DNA from: DATFYP01 sp035626235
GTDB lineage: Archaea > Thermoproteota > Nitrososphaeria > Nitrososphaerales > Gagatemarchaeaceae
Assembly (NCBI GenBank): GCA_035626235.1
Contig: DASPOB010000027.1
Coordinates: 9,371 to 73,370, forward strand
DNA length: 64,000 nt
Reading direction: 5' to 3'
The stretch's first letter is position 1. Each line of letters opens with the position of its first letter. Below are positions 49,130 through 58,249 of the stretch, piece after piece. The translations under genes were made by a program, and so were the position numbers. The notes beneath the pieces are model-generated. The model had not been told where the DNA came from. It saw nothing but the letters and a program-made list of their open reading frames with translations, and ran no database searches.

Positions 49130-49142
49130 ATATAAATATGGC
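49130..49142. promoter_or_regulatory. Shared TATA element ATATAAATATGG
   Basis: This AT-rich element reads as TATA on both strands. On the plus strand it is about 42 bases before TTG 49178 and on the minus strand about 37 bases before TTG 49098, leaving short leaders. It probably drives both the DUF72 gene and the SPFH operon. Confidence 0.5.
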
Positions 49143-49177
49143 GAACGATTGCGAGGTCCAGTGCGGCTTCACACGCC

Positions 49178-49981
49178 TTGGAACTTGAGAATCTCAGAGT
49201 AGGCTGCAGCGGATGGTCTTACAAGGATTGGCAGGGGATTTTCTACCCCAAAGAGCTCGCCCCCAAGGACTACCTCAGGTTCTATTCGGGGGTCTTCAAC
49301 TGCGTGGAGATTGACTCGAGCTTCTACCGGGTTCCCAACTCATTCATGGTGAACCAGTGGAAGGCCAGCACCCCCCAAGGGTTCGTCTTTTCTCCCAAAC
49401 TCCCCAAGAAAATAACACACGAAAACAAGCTCGAGAACTCGGAGTCGTCGCTCGTCTATTTCTACAGTGTCTTATCTAAGCTCGGCCCCAAGCTTGGACC
49501 CATCGCAATTCAGCTTCCACCTTCTGTCAAGCTGGCAAGCCACTTGGAAGTGCTGAAGGAGTTCCTCTCACGGCTCCGCCCTGAATTCAGGCACGCCGTC
49601 GAATTCAGGCACAAGTCTTGGTTCACCCCTGAGATCTATGACGTCCTCCGGAGGAGCAACGTGGCTATGGTCTGGTCCCTCAACCAGTACGTCGAGACTC
49701 CGCCGGAGGTGACTGCCGACTTCGTCTACCTGAGAATGGTGGGGGACAGGGAGTTGACCAGCTTCACTGGAATCCAGAAGAATCGTTCGGATGACATGAA
49801 GCGTTGGGCGACCGTCGTTGAGGAAAACGCCGGTAAGTTCGAAGACGGATATGTATTCTTCAATAACCACTTCGCTGGCTTCAGTCCAGAATCGGCGAAC
49901 GAATTCAGGCGTCTGCTGGGGCTAATGGGGCTGGAATGGAAGCAGGCCGGCGACCGGCAGCAGACCCTCTTCGGAGGCTGA
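49178..49981 (+). CDS. DUF72 family protein
   Basis: A 267-residue TIM-barrel protein of the DUF72 (YecE) family. VGCSGWSYKDWQGIFYPKE is the highly conserved opening; DSSFYRVPNSFMVNQW, AIQLPPSVKL, AVEFRHKSWF, WSLNQYVETPP and FNNHFAGFSPE follow in normal order. The biochemical function is unknown; the family is fused or linked to DNA repair in some lineages, which fits its position next to polymerase IV. Start TTG 49178. Confidence 0.9.
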   Translation: MELENLRVGCSGWSYKDWQGIFYPKELAPKDYLRFYSGVFNCVEIDSSFYRVPNSFMVNQWKASTPQGFVFSPKLPKKITHENKLENSESSLVYFYSVLSKLGPKLGPIAIQLPPSVKLASHLEVLKEFLSRLRPEFRHAVEFRHKSWFTPEIYDVLRRSNVAMVWSLNQYVETPPEVTADFVYLRMVGDRELTSFTGIQKNRSDDMKRWATVVEENAGKFEDGYVFFNNHFAGFSPESANEFRRLLGLMGLEWKQAGDRQQTLFGG

Positions 49982-49988
49982 CCAGCCC

Positions 49989-51080
49989 GTGCCGAGCGGG
50001 CCGAGGATCGTTTTCCACGTAGACCTCGACGCCTTCTATGTGTCTGCTGAGATGAAGAACGACCTCGGTCTACGGGGACTCCCCGTCGTCGTTGGTGCCG
50101 ACCCAGAAGGGGGGAAGGGCAGGGGAGTGGTGGTGGCGTGCTCCTACGAGGCCAGAAAATTCGGCCTCAGGTCTGGAATGCCAATCTCACAGGCGTACAG
50201 GCTTTGCCCGAGGGCGGTATACAGGAGGCCCAACTGGGGGCTCTACGAAAGGACGTCGGAAGAAGTGATGGCAACCCTGAAGAGGATTGCCCCCAGGTTC
50301 GAGCAGGCGAGCATCGATGAAGCGTTCCTCGACGTCACTGGCATGGCCACGGATGAGAGTTCGGCGAAGACGCTGGCGGATGCCATCAAGGAAGCGGTCA
50401 GAGAGAATCACGGGCTGACATGTTCGATTGGCGTAGCCCCGAACAAATCGGCAGCAAAAATAGCCTCCGACAGGAACAAACCGGACGGTCTTACCATCGT
50501 CCCATTCGACGGGGTGGAGAAATTCCTGGCACCCCTGCCAGTCTCGGTGGTGCCGGGCATTGGCAACAAGACTCGGGAATTTCTCAGGGAGAAGGGGATA
50601 GAGAACATCAGTCAGCTTCAACGGCTGCAGGGTCAACAACTCCTTTCATGGTTCGGCAAGAATGGCGTCTGGCTGTGGGGGGTGATTCACGGCCAGGAGA
50701 ACGTCGAAGTTCGGCAGCAGGACATGCCTAAGTCCCTCAGTGTCGAAAGGACCTTCAAGGAAGACGTAACCGATTTCAGAGCGGTCAGGAGAGAGGCGGC
50801 CGACGCGGCGGCAGAACTAATGCGCAGGGTGAAGTCGGGGGCCTACCTCTACAGGACCTGTGGCATCAAGATCAGGTTCAGGGGATTCGAGACACACACC
50901 AGGGAGAAGAGCCTGACGAGCCACACCGACAGCCAAGAACCCCTCCTGGAAGCCACGGAGACACTCTTGAACGAATTCGAGGAGGAGGGAAGACCAGTTA
51001 GACTGGTGGGGGTGAGGGTCGCCGACATTCAGCGGGCCTCGGCCGGGCCTTCGAGACTCGACGATTACCTGGAGAACTGA
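49989..51080 (+). CDS. dbh: DNA polymerase IV (Y-family, Dbh/DinB)
   Basis: A 363-residue translesion polymerase. VDLDAFYVSAEMKNDLGLRGLP (palm Asp), YEARKFGLRSGMPISQAYRLCP (finger), ASIDEAFLDVTG (palm SIDE motif with two catalytic acidic residues) and VVPGIGNKTREFLREKGI (helix-hairpin-helix) are all present. The little-finger domain follows. The C-terminus ends SRLDDYLEN, resembling a PCNA-binding PIP box. It starts 8 bases after the DUF72 gene, so they form an operon. The end overlaps the convergent MFS gene by 16 bases. Confidence 0.95.
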   Translation: MPSGPRIVFHVDLDAFYVSAEMKNDLGLRGLPVVVGADPEGGKGRGVVVACSYEARKFGLRSGMPISQAYRLCPRAVYRRPNWGLYERTSEEVMATLKRIAPRFEQASIDEAFLDVTGMATDESSAKTLADAIKEAVRENHGLTCSIGVAPNKSAAKIASDRNKPDGLTIVPFDGVEKFLAPLPVSVVPGIGNKTREFLREKGIENISQLQRLQGQQLLSWFGKNGVWLWGVIHGQENVEVRQQDMPKSLSVERTFKEDVTDFRAVRREAADAAAELMRRVKSGAYLYRTCGIKIRFRGFETHTREKSLTSHTDSQEPLLEATETLLNEFEEEGRPVRLVGVRVADIQRASAGPSRLDDYLEN

Positions 51081-52279
51081 ACTCTGCTGGCTTCCTCGGG
51101 CAGTCGTTCGTTCCTGAACATGAACCAGAACGCGCTGATTCCGACCACGTAAAGCACAGTCGCGAAGTAGAAGGGCAAGCCAAGGAAACCGGCGCCGATT
51201 AGAGCGAAGCCCACGGACGTCGAGAGCGAGTTCGGCAGTCTCCAGAGAGCCGCCGTGACCCCCGAAGCCATCCCTCTTTCGTCCGGCGAGACGAGGCCCA
51301 TGATGAGCGACTGGGTCAGCGGATTGGAGAGGTTCATCAGGAACACCCTAACCAAGTAGACTGTGGCCGCGACGGCGAACGTAGGGCAGGATGGTATTGC
51401 TACCATGAAGATAGTTGAAGCCGCTTCGGTGAGAACTGTCGCTTTGACTAGTCCGAGCCTCCGCGCGAGCCTCGGGGACATGAAAACGACTCCCGCAGTC
51501 AAGAGGTTCGTCAACCCAAGGACCGGCCCGCTGACTGCGTCCGGAACGTCAAAGGCCGCCTTAAACCAGAACGCCATCAGAGGAACGAAGAGGCCCGCGC
51601 CGACCGCGATCGTCACGCTGTAAGCGATGTACTTCTTCAGCACGCCCCCAGACTTGCGGGGAAGGATTTCCTTCCGCTTCCGGACGGTCTCGCTCTCCCG
51701 GATTCTGAACAAGAGGGGGGTGACCGACAGGCCCAGAAGACCCAGGACGACGTAAAGGACCGTGTGGGCCTGCCCTATACTCAACCCCACCGTCTGAAAG
51801 ACAAAAAGTGAGGATATTACGAACCCGCCCAGCGACCCTCCGACCCAACTGAGGAATGCCTGCAGCGAGAACGCCGACGTCCGCTTATCGTCTCCGGCCT
51901 TCTCCGCCAGCAGCGCTCCCATGGATACCGCGAAGGACGCCTCGCCTGTCCCTTCCAGGACCGCGACGGCGAGAATCAAAGGAAGGCTATTCGTTAGTGC
52001 GAAGCCCATCAGGCTCAGGCTCGCGCACACGTTGCCAAGGACAAGCATATTCCGCCTTCCGTACCTGTCGGAAAGTACCCCCATCGGGATGCTCTCCACC
52101 ACCAAGGTTACGCCCATAACAGATATGGTAACGCCTGACCAGAATGGTGTCAGGTTCTGGACCGCAGGCAGGAAATATGACAGGTCTGTGTAAATGAAAC
52201 CGATGACGATGTTAGGAATGAAGGCGAGGTAGATTAGCAGCTTTGCCTGCCGTGGGATTCCTCCATATTCGCTGAACAA
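51065..52279 (-). CDS. MFS transporter
   Basis: A 404-residue, 12-helix major facilitator. The motif A-like GVLSDRYGRRNMLVLGN follows helix 2, and the middle loop (ESETVRKRKEILPRKSGGVLKK) is basic and cytosolic. Helix-rich halves are repeated, as in sugar or drug exporters. Substrate and direction are unknown. No regulator sits beside it. Its 5' end faces the hydantoinase operon, from which it diverges with about 67 bases between starts. Confidence 0.88.
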   Translation of the reverse strand: MFSEYGGIPRQAKLLIYLAFIPNIVIGFIYTDLSYFLPAVQNLTPFWSGVTISVMGVTLVVESIPMGVLSDRYGRRNMLVLGNVCASLSLMGFALTNSLPLILAVAVLEGTGEASFAVSMGALLAEKAGDDKRTSAFSLQAFLSWVGGSLGGFVISSLFVFQTVGLSIGQAHTVLYVVLGLLGLSVTPLLFRIRESETVRKRKEILPRKSGGVLKKYIAYSVTIAVGAGLFVPLMAFWFKAAFDVPDAVSGPVLGLTNLLTAGVVFMSPRLARRLGLVKATVLTEAASTIFMVAIPSCPTFAVAATVYLVRVFLMNLSNPLTQSLIMGLVSPDERGMASGVTAALWRLPNSLSTSVGFALIGAGFLGLPFYFATVLYVVGISAFWFMFRNERLPEEASRVQFSR

Positions 52280-52346
52280 CCCGCCCCATTCGGGCGACTA
52301 AGGCAGACTGTATAAAGAGAAAGGTTGGTGGTTCAGTCCGTTCTAC

Positions 52347-54365
52347 TTGGCGTTGAGAGAAACGCGGCACGAGATCGGAATCGACGTTGGTGGAACTTTC
52401 ACCGACATAATTTTCTCGGACACCGCTGGCCTGCATGTGCGAAAGGTCCCGACTTCAGACGACCAGTCCGAAGCAATCCTCAGGGGAGTTGGAAGCCTCG
52501 GCGCGGCCAGCGCGAGGGCCTCACTTTTCTGCCATGCCACCACCATCGCCACCAATGCACTCTTGACGAGGACCGGCCTTGCCCGAGCTGCTCTGGTGAC
52601 TAACCACGGGTTCAGAGACGTGCTGGAGATAGGCAGGCAACGCCGACCCGACCTCTACAACCTTCACACGAGAAGACCGACTCCGCTCATCAGCAGGAAG
52701 GATAGGTTTACCGTCAGGTGCAGGTTGGGTTCCCGCGGCGAAGTACTCGAGTCTCTGGAAAGCGGCGACGCTTCGACAGTAGCCAAGCGGATCGCCGCGG
52801 GAAGCTTCGAGTCGGTTGCCGTCTGTTTCCTGAACTCGTACGCCAATCCTGTCCACGAGCTCGAGATGCGCGAAATCCTGCGGGCCCGAGGCTTCAGGGG
52901 TAGCATCAGTCTGTCGTGCGAGGTCGACAGGGAGTACCGTGAATATGAGCGCGCGAGCACTACTGCGGTAAACGCCGTCCTGGTTCCGCTGATGTCGGGC
53001 TATCTTTCCCGCCTCGAGCGATCTCTTCGAAGGATGAGCGGATCCGCTCCCCTTTATGTCATGAACTCGGACGGCGGCATGAGCACGTCATCCTTTGCGT
53101 CTGCGCGTCCCGTGGTCGCCATCGAGTCGGGGCCCGCCGCAGGGGTACTCGCGTCGAGACAACTGGCGAAGCTTCTCTCCCTCGACAAGGTCCTGACCTT
53201 TGACATGGGCGGCACAACCGCGAAGGCGGGGGCGGTGATCGGGGGAGAGCCCGAGGTCATCGAAGAGTTCGAGGCGGCAGGTAAGACTCACAGCGGACGG
53301 TCGATTAGGGGGAGCGGATACGCCGTAAGGGGTTCTTTCATCGACCTGGCGGAGGTAAGTGCCGGAGGAGGCACAATCGCATGGATCGACGAGGGAGGCG
53401 CCCTGGCCGCGGGGCCGAAGAGCGCTGGTTCGTCCCCGGGTCCGGCTTGCTATGGTACTGGAGGGACGGAGCCTACCGTGACAGACGCGAACGTCGTCTT
53501 GGGCCGCGTAAACCCAGACTACCTCCTAGGAGGGGAAATGCCCGTAAAGGCTGCATACGCGCGCAACTCGCTGGCCACGCTGGGTGCAAGGATGGGAACT
53601 GCTCCGGAAGAGGTCGCCGAGGGAGTAATCAGGCTCGTCAACAATAGCATGGCGAAGGCCATATCCATCGTGAGCGTCGAGCGGGGCAGAGACCCGAGAG
53701 ACTTCGCAATGGTCTCGTTCGGCGGGGCAGGCCCGATTCACGCCTGCGACCTTGCCGACGATCTGAGAATCAAGGAGATAATTGTCCCCGTGCACGCCGG
53801 GATGTTCTCCGCTTACGGGTTGCTCGTGGCCAGCCTGACCAGGACCTTTGTCCGTCCCGTCCCGGAGGTCTGGCACTCGCTGAAGAAACCTTTCAGAGAA
53901 CTTGAAGTTCTTGCATCCAAAGAGATGAAGAAAGAAGGATTGTCAGGCTTCGATGTCAGAAGGTACGTCGAAGCCAGATACGTGGGCCAGTCTCACGAAC
54001 TCCTTCTGCCGTACCGAGGGGACGACTCTTTGAGGAGAGCTTTCAACAGGAGACACAGGGAGGCCTACGGCTATTCGACCGATGACAGGTTGCAGGTCGT
54101 GAATATCAAGCTCAGGATGATTGCCCATAGGGGAGCGACCCCGCCCTTGCTGTCGTCACCGGCAGGCCAGCAATCTGAGCCGGTCTTCAGGACGGCGTGG
54201 TTCGCTGGAGAGACTTTGAAGGCACCAGTAATCCAGAGAGACGGACTTCGCGCAGGCGATGGCGGTCGCGGTCCCTGTATTATCGAGGAGTACGACTCTA
54301 CCCTGGTAGTGAATCCCGGCTGGAAGTGGAGGGTCGAGACATTCGGGACCAGGGTGCGAAGATGA
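52347..54365 (+). CDS. hyuA: Hydantoinase/oxoprolinase subunit A (HyuA)
   Basis: A 672-residue ATP-dependent ring-opening subunit of the hydantoinase/5-oxoprolinase family. Features: EIGIDVGGTFTDIIF at the N-terminus, TNALLTRTGL, LTFDMGGTTAKAG, VSAGGGTIAWIDEGGAL, SSPGPACYGTGGTEPTVTD and MVSFGGAGPIHACDLA in the actin-like core. It should activate and open cyclic amides with HyuB. The stop overlaps the HyuB start in ATGA at 54362-54365. Start TTG 52347. The true substrate (hydantoin, oxoproline or acetone-like) is open. Confidence 0.93.
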   Translation: MALRETRHEIGIDVGGTFTDIIFSDTAGLHVRKVPTSDDQSEAILRGVGSLGAASARASLFCHATTIATNALLTRTGLARAALVTNHGFRDVLEIGRQRRPDLYNLHTRRPTPLISRKDRFTVRCRLGSRGEVLESLESGDASTVAKRIAAGSFESVAVCFLNSYANPVHELEMREILRARGFRGSISLSCEVDREYREYERASTTAVNAVLVPLMSGYLSRLERSLRRMSGSAPLYVMNSDGGMSTSSFASARPVVAIESGPAAGVLASRQLAKLLSLDKVLTFDMGGTTAKAGAVIGGEPEVIEEFEAAGKTHSGRSIRGSGYAVRGSFIDLAEVSAGGGTIAWIDEGGALAAGPKSAGSSPGPACYGTGGTEPTVTDANVVLGRVNPDYLLGGEMPVKAAYARNSLATLGARMGTAPEEVAEGVIRLVNNSMAKAISIVSVERGRDPRDFAMVSFGGAGPIHACDLADDLRIKEIIVPVHAGMFSAYGLLVASLTRTFVRPVPEVWHSLKKPFRELEVLASKEMKKEGLSGFDVRRYVEARYVGQSHELLLPYRGDDSLRRAFNRRHREAYGYSTDDRLQVVNIKLRMIAHRGATPPLLSSPAGQQSEPVFRTAWFAGETLKAPVIQRDGLRAGDGGRGPCIIEEYDSTLVVNPGWKWRVETFGTRVRR

Positions 54366-56020
54366 AGCGCGACAATGTGACCCTTCTGCTCATCAGCAGC
54401 TCGCTCGCCTACGCCAGCGAAGAAATGGGCCTCGCGCTCAGGAATGCTGCCTACTCACCTAACATCAAGGAGAGGATGGACCACTCTGCTGCCATCTTCG
54501 ATGCGCGCGGGAGGCTCTTGGCCCAGGCGGAACACATCCCTGTCCATCTGGGCTCTCTCCCGTGGGGGCTGAAGAACCTGATCGACATATGCGAGAGGGA
54601 GGGTCCCAGCTTCGAGGAGGGGTCGATGATAATGGCGAACGATCCCTATGTCTGCGGGACCCACTTGAACGACGTCACCGTAGTCTGCCCGATATACAGC
54701 TCAGGACTTCTCGTGGCTTTCGCCGCCAACAAGGCCCATCACGCAGACGTGGGCGGGAAGGTCCCGGGAAGCATTTCGATGGAGTCTTCAAACCTCTTCG
54801 AGGAGGGCTTCGTGGCAGAACCCACCCGCCTCACGCGCAACCGCAAGTTCATTCCAAGGACGCTGGACGAGTTCTCCTCGGCTTCACGGACCCCTGCCGA
54901 AAGGCGCGGTGACTTGAGAGCCCAGGTTGCCGCCAACCTCACGGGAGAAAGGCGAGTCCATGGGCTGATGGCCAAGTACGGCCGGGACGCCTTGGCCGAT
55001 TCGGGCGAGTTCTCATTTGCGCACTCCGAAACGATGATGAAGAGGAGGCTATCTGCGATAGGACAGGGTACCTTCACCGCCACCGAAGTCCTCGAGGGAA
55101 TAGAGGGCGAGGACCTTCATCTCCGGGTTACTGTCAGAGTACGGGCCGGCGGGGTAAGTGTGGACTACGCGGGAACCGACCCCCAAGTCGACTACCCCCT
55201 CAATTCCGTGTTCGGCGTAACTCTCTCGGGCGTCTATTACGTCATTCGCACCCTTACGGGTGACGACATCCCCGCCAACCACGGCGCCTTCGCGCCCATT
55301 CGAGTAAGCGCCCCCACCGGGACAATACTCAACCCCACTTCGCCCCACCCGGTAGGTGGTGGTAACGTCGAGACCAGCCAGAGGAACGCCGATCTGATTT
55401 ACCGCGCGCTTTCGAGGGCGTCGCCGAAACTTGTGCCCGCCGCGGCGGGAGGCTCAATGAATAACATAATGGTCGGGGGACGCTATCGGGGCTCGAAGTG
55501 GGCCTTCTACGAGACAATAGGGGTTGGCCTCGGAGGACTAGACGGACAGGACGGAATCGACGGAATCCAATGCAACATGACGAACACGATGAACACCCCC
55601 GTTGAGGAGATAGAGCGCTCCCTTCCGTTGATGATTACGAAGTACGAATTCCGGGCAGACAGTTCTGGCCCCGGCAAGTTCAGGGGTGGGTCTGGCCTCT
55701 TGAGGCGCTACCGTGTCCTGGCGGCCGGGACGACATTCACGATTCTGGCTGAAAGAGAGATGAAGGCACCATGGGGGTTGCTGAAGGGCGGGCCTGGCAA
55801 GTCGACCGAGGTGGTCCTTAGCCGAGGCGGGAAGGAGGCAAGAGTTCCATCCAAGACGACCCTCCTCCTTGGGCGAGGAGACGAAGTCGAGATTCGGACC
55901 GCGGGAGGCGGAGGATATGGGAGCCCACTAAGCAGGGAGCGTTCTTCGATTCAGCAGGATGTGACTAACGGCTTGGTAACCTCCGCCGATGCGAGAAGGC
56001 TCTACCGATTCTCTGCTTGA
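54362..56020 (+). CDS. hyuB: Hydantoinase/oxoprolinase subunit B (HyuB)
   Basis: A 552-residue partner of HyuA. SSSLAYASEEMGLALRNAAYS, DHSAAIFDARGRLLAQAEHIPVHLGS, MANDPYVCGTHLNDVTVV, NKAHHADVGGKVPGS and NPTSPHPVGGGNVETSQR are the family's conserved blocks. The C-terminal GGGGYGSPLSRER is also typical. The open frame begins at 54197, but ATG 54362 is right: it overlaps the HyuA stop (ATGA) and gives the conserved N-terminus; the earlier part is the HyuA gene in another frame. Confidence 0.93.
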   Translation: MKRDNVTLLLISSSLAYASEEMGLALRNAAYSPNIKERMDHSAAIFDARGRLLAQAEHIPVHLGSLPWGLKNLIDICEREGPSFEEGSMIMANDPYVCGTHLNDVTVVCPIYSSGLLVAFAANKAHHADVGGKVPGSISMESSNLFEEGFVAEPTRLTRNRKFIPRTLDEFSSASRTPAERRGDLRAQVAANLTGERRVHGLMAKYGRDALADSGEFSFAHSETMMKRRLSAIGQGTFTATEVLEGIEGEDLHLRVTVRVRAGGVSVDYAGTDPQVDYPLNSVFGVTLSGVYYVIRTLTGDDIPANHGAFAPIRVSAPTGTILNPTSPHPVGGGNVETSQRNADLIYRALSRASPKLVPAAAGGSMNNIMVGGRYRGSKWAFYETIGVGLGGLDGQDGIDGIQCNMTNTMNTPVEEIERSLPLMITKYEFRADSSGPGKFRGGSGLLRRYRVLAAGTTFTILAEREMKAPWGLLKGGPGKSTEVVLSRGGKEARVPSKTTLLLGRGDEVEIRTAGGGGYGSPLSRERSSIQQDVTNGLVTSADARRLYRFSA

Positions 56021-56083
56021 CTCTGGCTCGAGAGTTCCATCGCGTTCAAATAGCGAGTCATTATTCCTCGCTGGAGGTTCGCC

Positions 56084-56719
56084 GTGGCACTCAAGAGAAG
56101 AGGAGATTGGCAATTCTTCCTGGCGAAGGCGCCGGGACCCGTGGGAGTGGTCCTCATCCACGAGATTTTTGGGTACACCTCTTACCACGAGGGGGTGGCG
56201 AAGGATCTCTCCGCGAGCGGATTCACGGCCGCGGGAATCGATTTGTTCAAGGGAAAGAAGGCCACCAACATAGAGGAGGGCTTCAAACTGAGGGCTTCGG
56301 TCAGCAAGGAGTCGCTCATGGATGGAGTCTCGAAAGGGATAGAACTGATGAAGGACGAAGCCCACGTGAAGAAGGTCGGAACAATGGGGTTCTGCATGGG
56401 TGGGGGGTTTGCGCTCCAGGCGGCCTGCGACCTTTCACTTGACTTCTGCGTCGACTACTACGGAGCCATGGAGAGAGAGGACGATGTGGGAAAGCTGCAA
56501 GGCCCTGTGCTCGTGATTCTCGGGAGCGACGACGAGCGGGTGACCCCCTGGGCTTTCCAGCATTTCCTGCCCGCGGCAATGAAGTACAAGAAGAGGGCTG
56601 AGATACAACTGTACCCCAACGCCAAACACGCCTTTCACAGACCAGGTTGGGAAGGGCACAACCCCCAAGCCGCTGCCGACGCTTGGAGCAAGACGATTAG
56701 GTTCCTGTCCGCCGTCTGA
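56084..56719 (+). CDS. Dienelactone hydrolase family protein
   Basis: A 211-residue alpha/beta hydrolase of the dienelactone hydrolase type. The triad is Cys in MGFCMGGGFA, Asp in GSDDERVTPW and His in KHAFHRPGW. VGVVLIHEIFGYTSYHEGVA is the usual early segment. Members hydrolyse dienelactones or other esters; the substrate is unknown. The start is GTG 56084, a few bases after GGAGG, and GTTCAAATAGC near 56045 could be the TATA. It follows the hydantoinase operon by about 64 bases. Confidence 0.9.
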   Translation: MALKRRGDWQFFLAKAPGPVGVVLIHEIFGYTSYHEGVAKDLSASGFTAAGIDLFKGKKATNIEEGFKLRASVSKESLMDGVSKGIELMKDEAHVKKVGTMGFCMGGGFALQAACDLSLDFCVDYYGAMEREDDVGKLQGPVLVILGSDDERVTPWAFQHFLPAAMKYKKRAEIQLYPNAKHAFHRPGWEGHNPQAAADAWSKTIRFLSAV

Positions 56720-56773
56720 GCCGCCATGGGCGCGGCCACACGGGTGCCGGCCGCGAATTCTCTTTAACTATCG

Positions 56774-56781
56774 TTAAATAA
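56774..56781 (+). promoter_or_regulatory. TATA box TTAAATAA
   Basis: TTAAATAA is centred about 28 bases before TTG 56806, supporting a leaderless start for the membrane-protein gene. It sits inside a chance palindrome discussed in the rejected items. Confidence 0.7.
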
Positions 56782-56805
56782 TGAAGGTCAGGAGCCCAAA
56801 AGCAT

Positions 56806-57348
56806 TTGGTTGACACTAGGACGCTGGCGACAGCCTCGTTGTTCGGCGTGATAATCGCGGTTGTCCAAGGTCCGATCCTTCCGCCGCCGACGGGCGACCT
56901 GCTCATTGCAGTGGAAGCCTTGCTGCTGGGCCTGGGTTACATCCTCCTGGGGTTCGGGGGAGCGACATACACGGCTGGCATCGCCGGGGCTCTCATCAAC
57001 CTGGTCGAGCCTGGCTTCTGGCTCTTCCCTCTCCTCCTGGCTCTGCTATATGGCGTCCAGACCGACGTCTTTTCTCTGCTCTTCCGCGTCGTGCATCAGG
57101 GAAAGGTTTCTTCTAAGCGACTCGTCGTGGCCCTGACCCTCAGCAGCGCCACCACCGGGCCCATCGCTTACTACACCACCGTGGCCGCAGGGCTAGTGCC
57201 GTCTAGCCCAGTGGGGTTCTACGCCTTCCTCATAGTTTTCGGCGTAATCAGCGGGGCCATTGGGGCTTTCGTTGCCGCGAAGCTCTGGGACAGGACCCTA
57301 AGAGTCCGCTTTCGCCCGAAGCAACCAGGAGTCACCGAGACGAATTAG
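56806..57348 (+). CDS. Multi-pass membrane protein
   Basis: A 180-residue protein with about six hydrophobic helices (LATASLFGVIIAVVQGPILP, LLLGLGYILLGFGGATYTAG, LFPLLLALLYG, LVVALTLSSATTGPIAYYTT, FLIVFGVISGAIGAFVAA) and a basic C-terminus (RVRFRPKQPG). No family is recognised with confidence; the shape is like small ECF-type or energy-coupling S-components. The start is TTG 56806 by TATA spacing. The convergent gene at 57332 overlaps by 17 bases. Confidence 0.65.
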   Translation: MVDTRTLATASLFGVIIAVVQGPILPPPTGDLLIAVEALLLGLGYILLGFGGATYTAGIAGALINLVEPGFWLFPLLLALLYGVQTDVFSLLFRVVHQGKVSSKRLVVALTLSSATTGPIAYYTTVAAGLVPSSPVGFYAFLIVFGVISGAIGAFVAAKLWDRTLRVRFRPKQPGVTETN

Positions 57349-57532
57349 TTCCAGCGTTCTCTACTTCGCGTCTCACCCTTCGTGCAAACCTATACAGGAA
57401 CCAATAGAGCGCGACTCCGAGAACGACAAACGCCACCCCGGCAATCGGGTTGACGAAAGCCATTGTGAAAAGGCCTACTATGACGATCAGCACAGCGGCC
57501 CCTCTCGAGATGGGGCTAACACGAACCGACAA
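57332..57532 (-). CDS. Small membrane protein (66 residues)
   Basis: A 66-residue protein with two hydrophobic helices (GAAVLIVIVGLFTMAFV and AGVAFVVLGVALYWFLYRFA) separated by a Pro-Asn turn, and a charged C-terminus. It could be a helix hairpin inserted in the membrane. Start TTG 57532. Function unknown; it lies 3' to a second membrane-protein gene on the same strand. Confidence 0.55.
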   Translation of the reverse strand: MSVRVSPISRGAAVLIVIVGLFTMAFVNPIAGVAFVVLGVALYWFLYRFARRVRREVENAGTNSSR

Positions 57533-57559
57533 CGCGAATGGACTGTCGGAACCACCGAG

Positions 57560-57937
57560 TTAAACCCTTGGCGCCATCGCCGTCTTGCGCTGCATCAGTG
57601 CGCCGCTGAGCACCATGAGACCCCCGACTGCAAGCATCGCGAAATCGGTGAGCGGGCCCATGATTGGCGCCCACGCGCTGACCGCGGCCATGGCCACGCC
57701 ACACACCTCCATCGCAATCCCCAGTTGCTTCATCCTTTCGACCATTCGTGGAAGAATCGCAGCCACGCCAACAGAGAGGGAGGCGGCTCCGAGGACCAAG
57801 AGACAGGCTGTGAAGATGGTCGGGTCCCCAGCGGTCATGACGGATCCGCCCCCTGCAACCAGTGAGTAACCTGAGGTAAAGTCTAGCGCAGCCGCCACGA
57901 ATCCTACCAGTAGGGCCAAGAGAGCAACTGTCCTCAA
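57560..57937 (-). CDS. Four-helix membrane protein (125 residues)
   Basis: A 125-residue hydrophobic protein with four helices (VALLALLVGFVAAALDF, FTACLLVLGAASLSVGVAAI, LGIAMEVCGVAMAAVSAWA, FAMLAVGGLMVLSGALM). It starts 6 bases after the zinc-ribbon gene 57943-58116 ends, in the same direction, so they form an operon with a common promoter upstream of 58116. No family recognised. Confidence 0.6.
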   Translation of the reverse strand: MRTVALLALLVGFVAAALDFTSGYSLVAGGGSVMTAGDPTIFTACLLVLGAASLSVGVAAILPRMVERMKQLGIAMEVCGVAMAAVSAWAPIMGPLTDFAMLAVGGLMVLSGALMQRKTAMAPRV

Positions 57938-57942
57938 ATGTC

Positions 57943-58116
57943 TTACCCCTTCCGTCGTGACTCCTCTTTCAAGAGACGGAAGAGCCTGAACTTGTCGACC
58001 TCACCGGGCGACAGGACGTACCCGCAGATCCTGCACCGGACGCCTTCCCCGTTTTCCCGGAGGTCGTACCTCCCGCACTTGGGACACTTCATCTCCTCTC
58101 CGCCGCGGGCACTCAT
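57943..58116 (-). CDS. Short zinc-ribbon protein (57 residues)
   Basis: A small gene that a 60-residue cut-off would miss. Reading from ATG 58116 it gives 57 residues with a zinc ribbon, MKCPKCGRYDLRENG then VRCRICGYVLSPGE, and a charged C-terminal helix (DKFRLFRLLKEESRR). Such proteins resemble archaeal zinc-ribbon factors binding RNA polymerase or ribosomes. A minus-strand CTTAAAACG at about 58139-58147 is some 26 bases upstream. It is immediately followed by the membrane-protein gene, which supports it as real. Confidence 0.65.
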   Translation of the reverse strand: MSARGGEEMKCPKCGRYDLRENGEGVRCRICGYVLSPGEVDKFRLFRLLKEESRRKG

Positions 58117-58249
58117 GCGAGTTGTTTTGTTCGAGGGAGCGTTTTAAGGATGACACCGCGAACGGCCCGCGTCAACTAATTTTGCTCAGACTGGCATCCA
58201 GTTTTGAGCGGGCGGGATATAGAAGTTCATCCCTCAGGACCTGCCCGAG

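Noticed and set aside
54197..54361. Upstream extension of the HyuB frame
   Set aside because: This part lies within the HyuA coding sequence in another frame; ATG 54362 overlaps the HyuA stop and matches the family N-terminus.
56763..56778. Palindrome TTTAAC-TATC-GTTAAA upstream of the membrane-protein gene
   Set aside because: It resembles the sulfur palindrome, but the arms differ and the right arm is simply the TATA box TTAAATAA of the gene.
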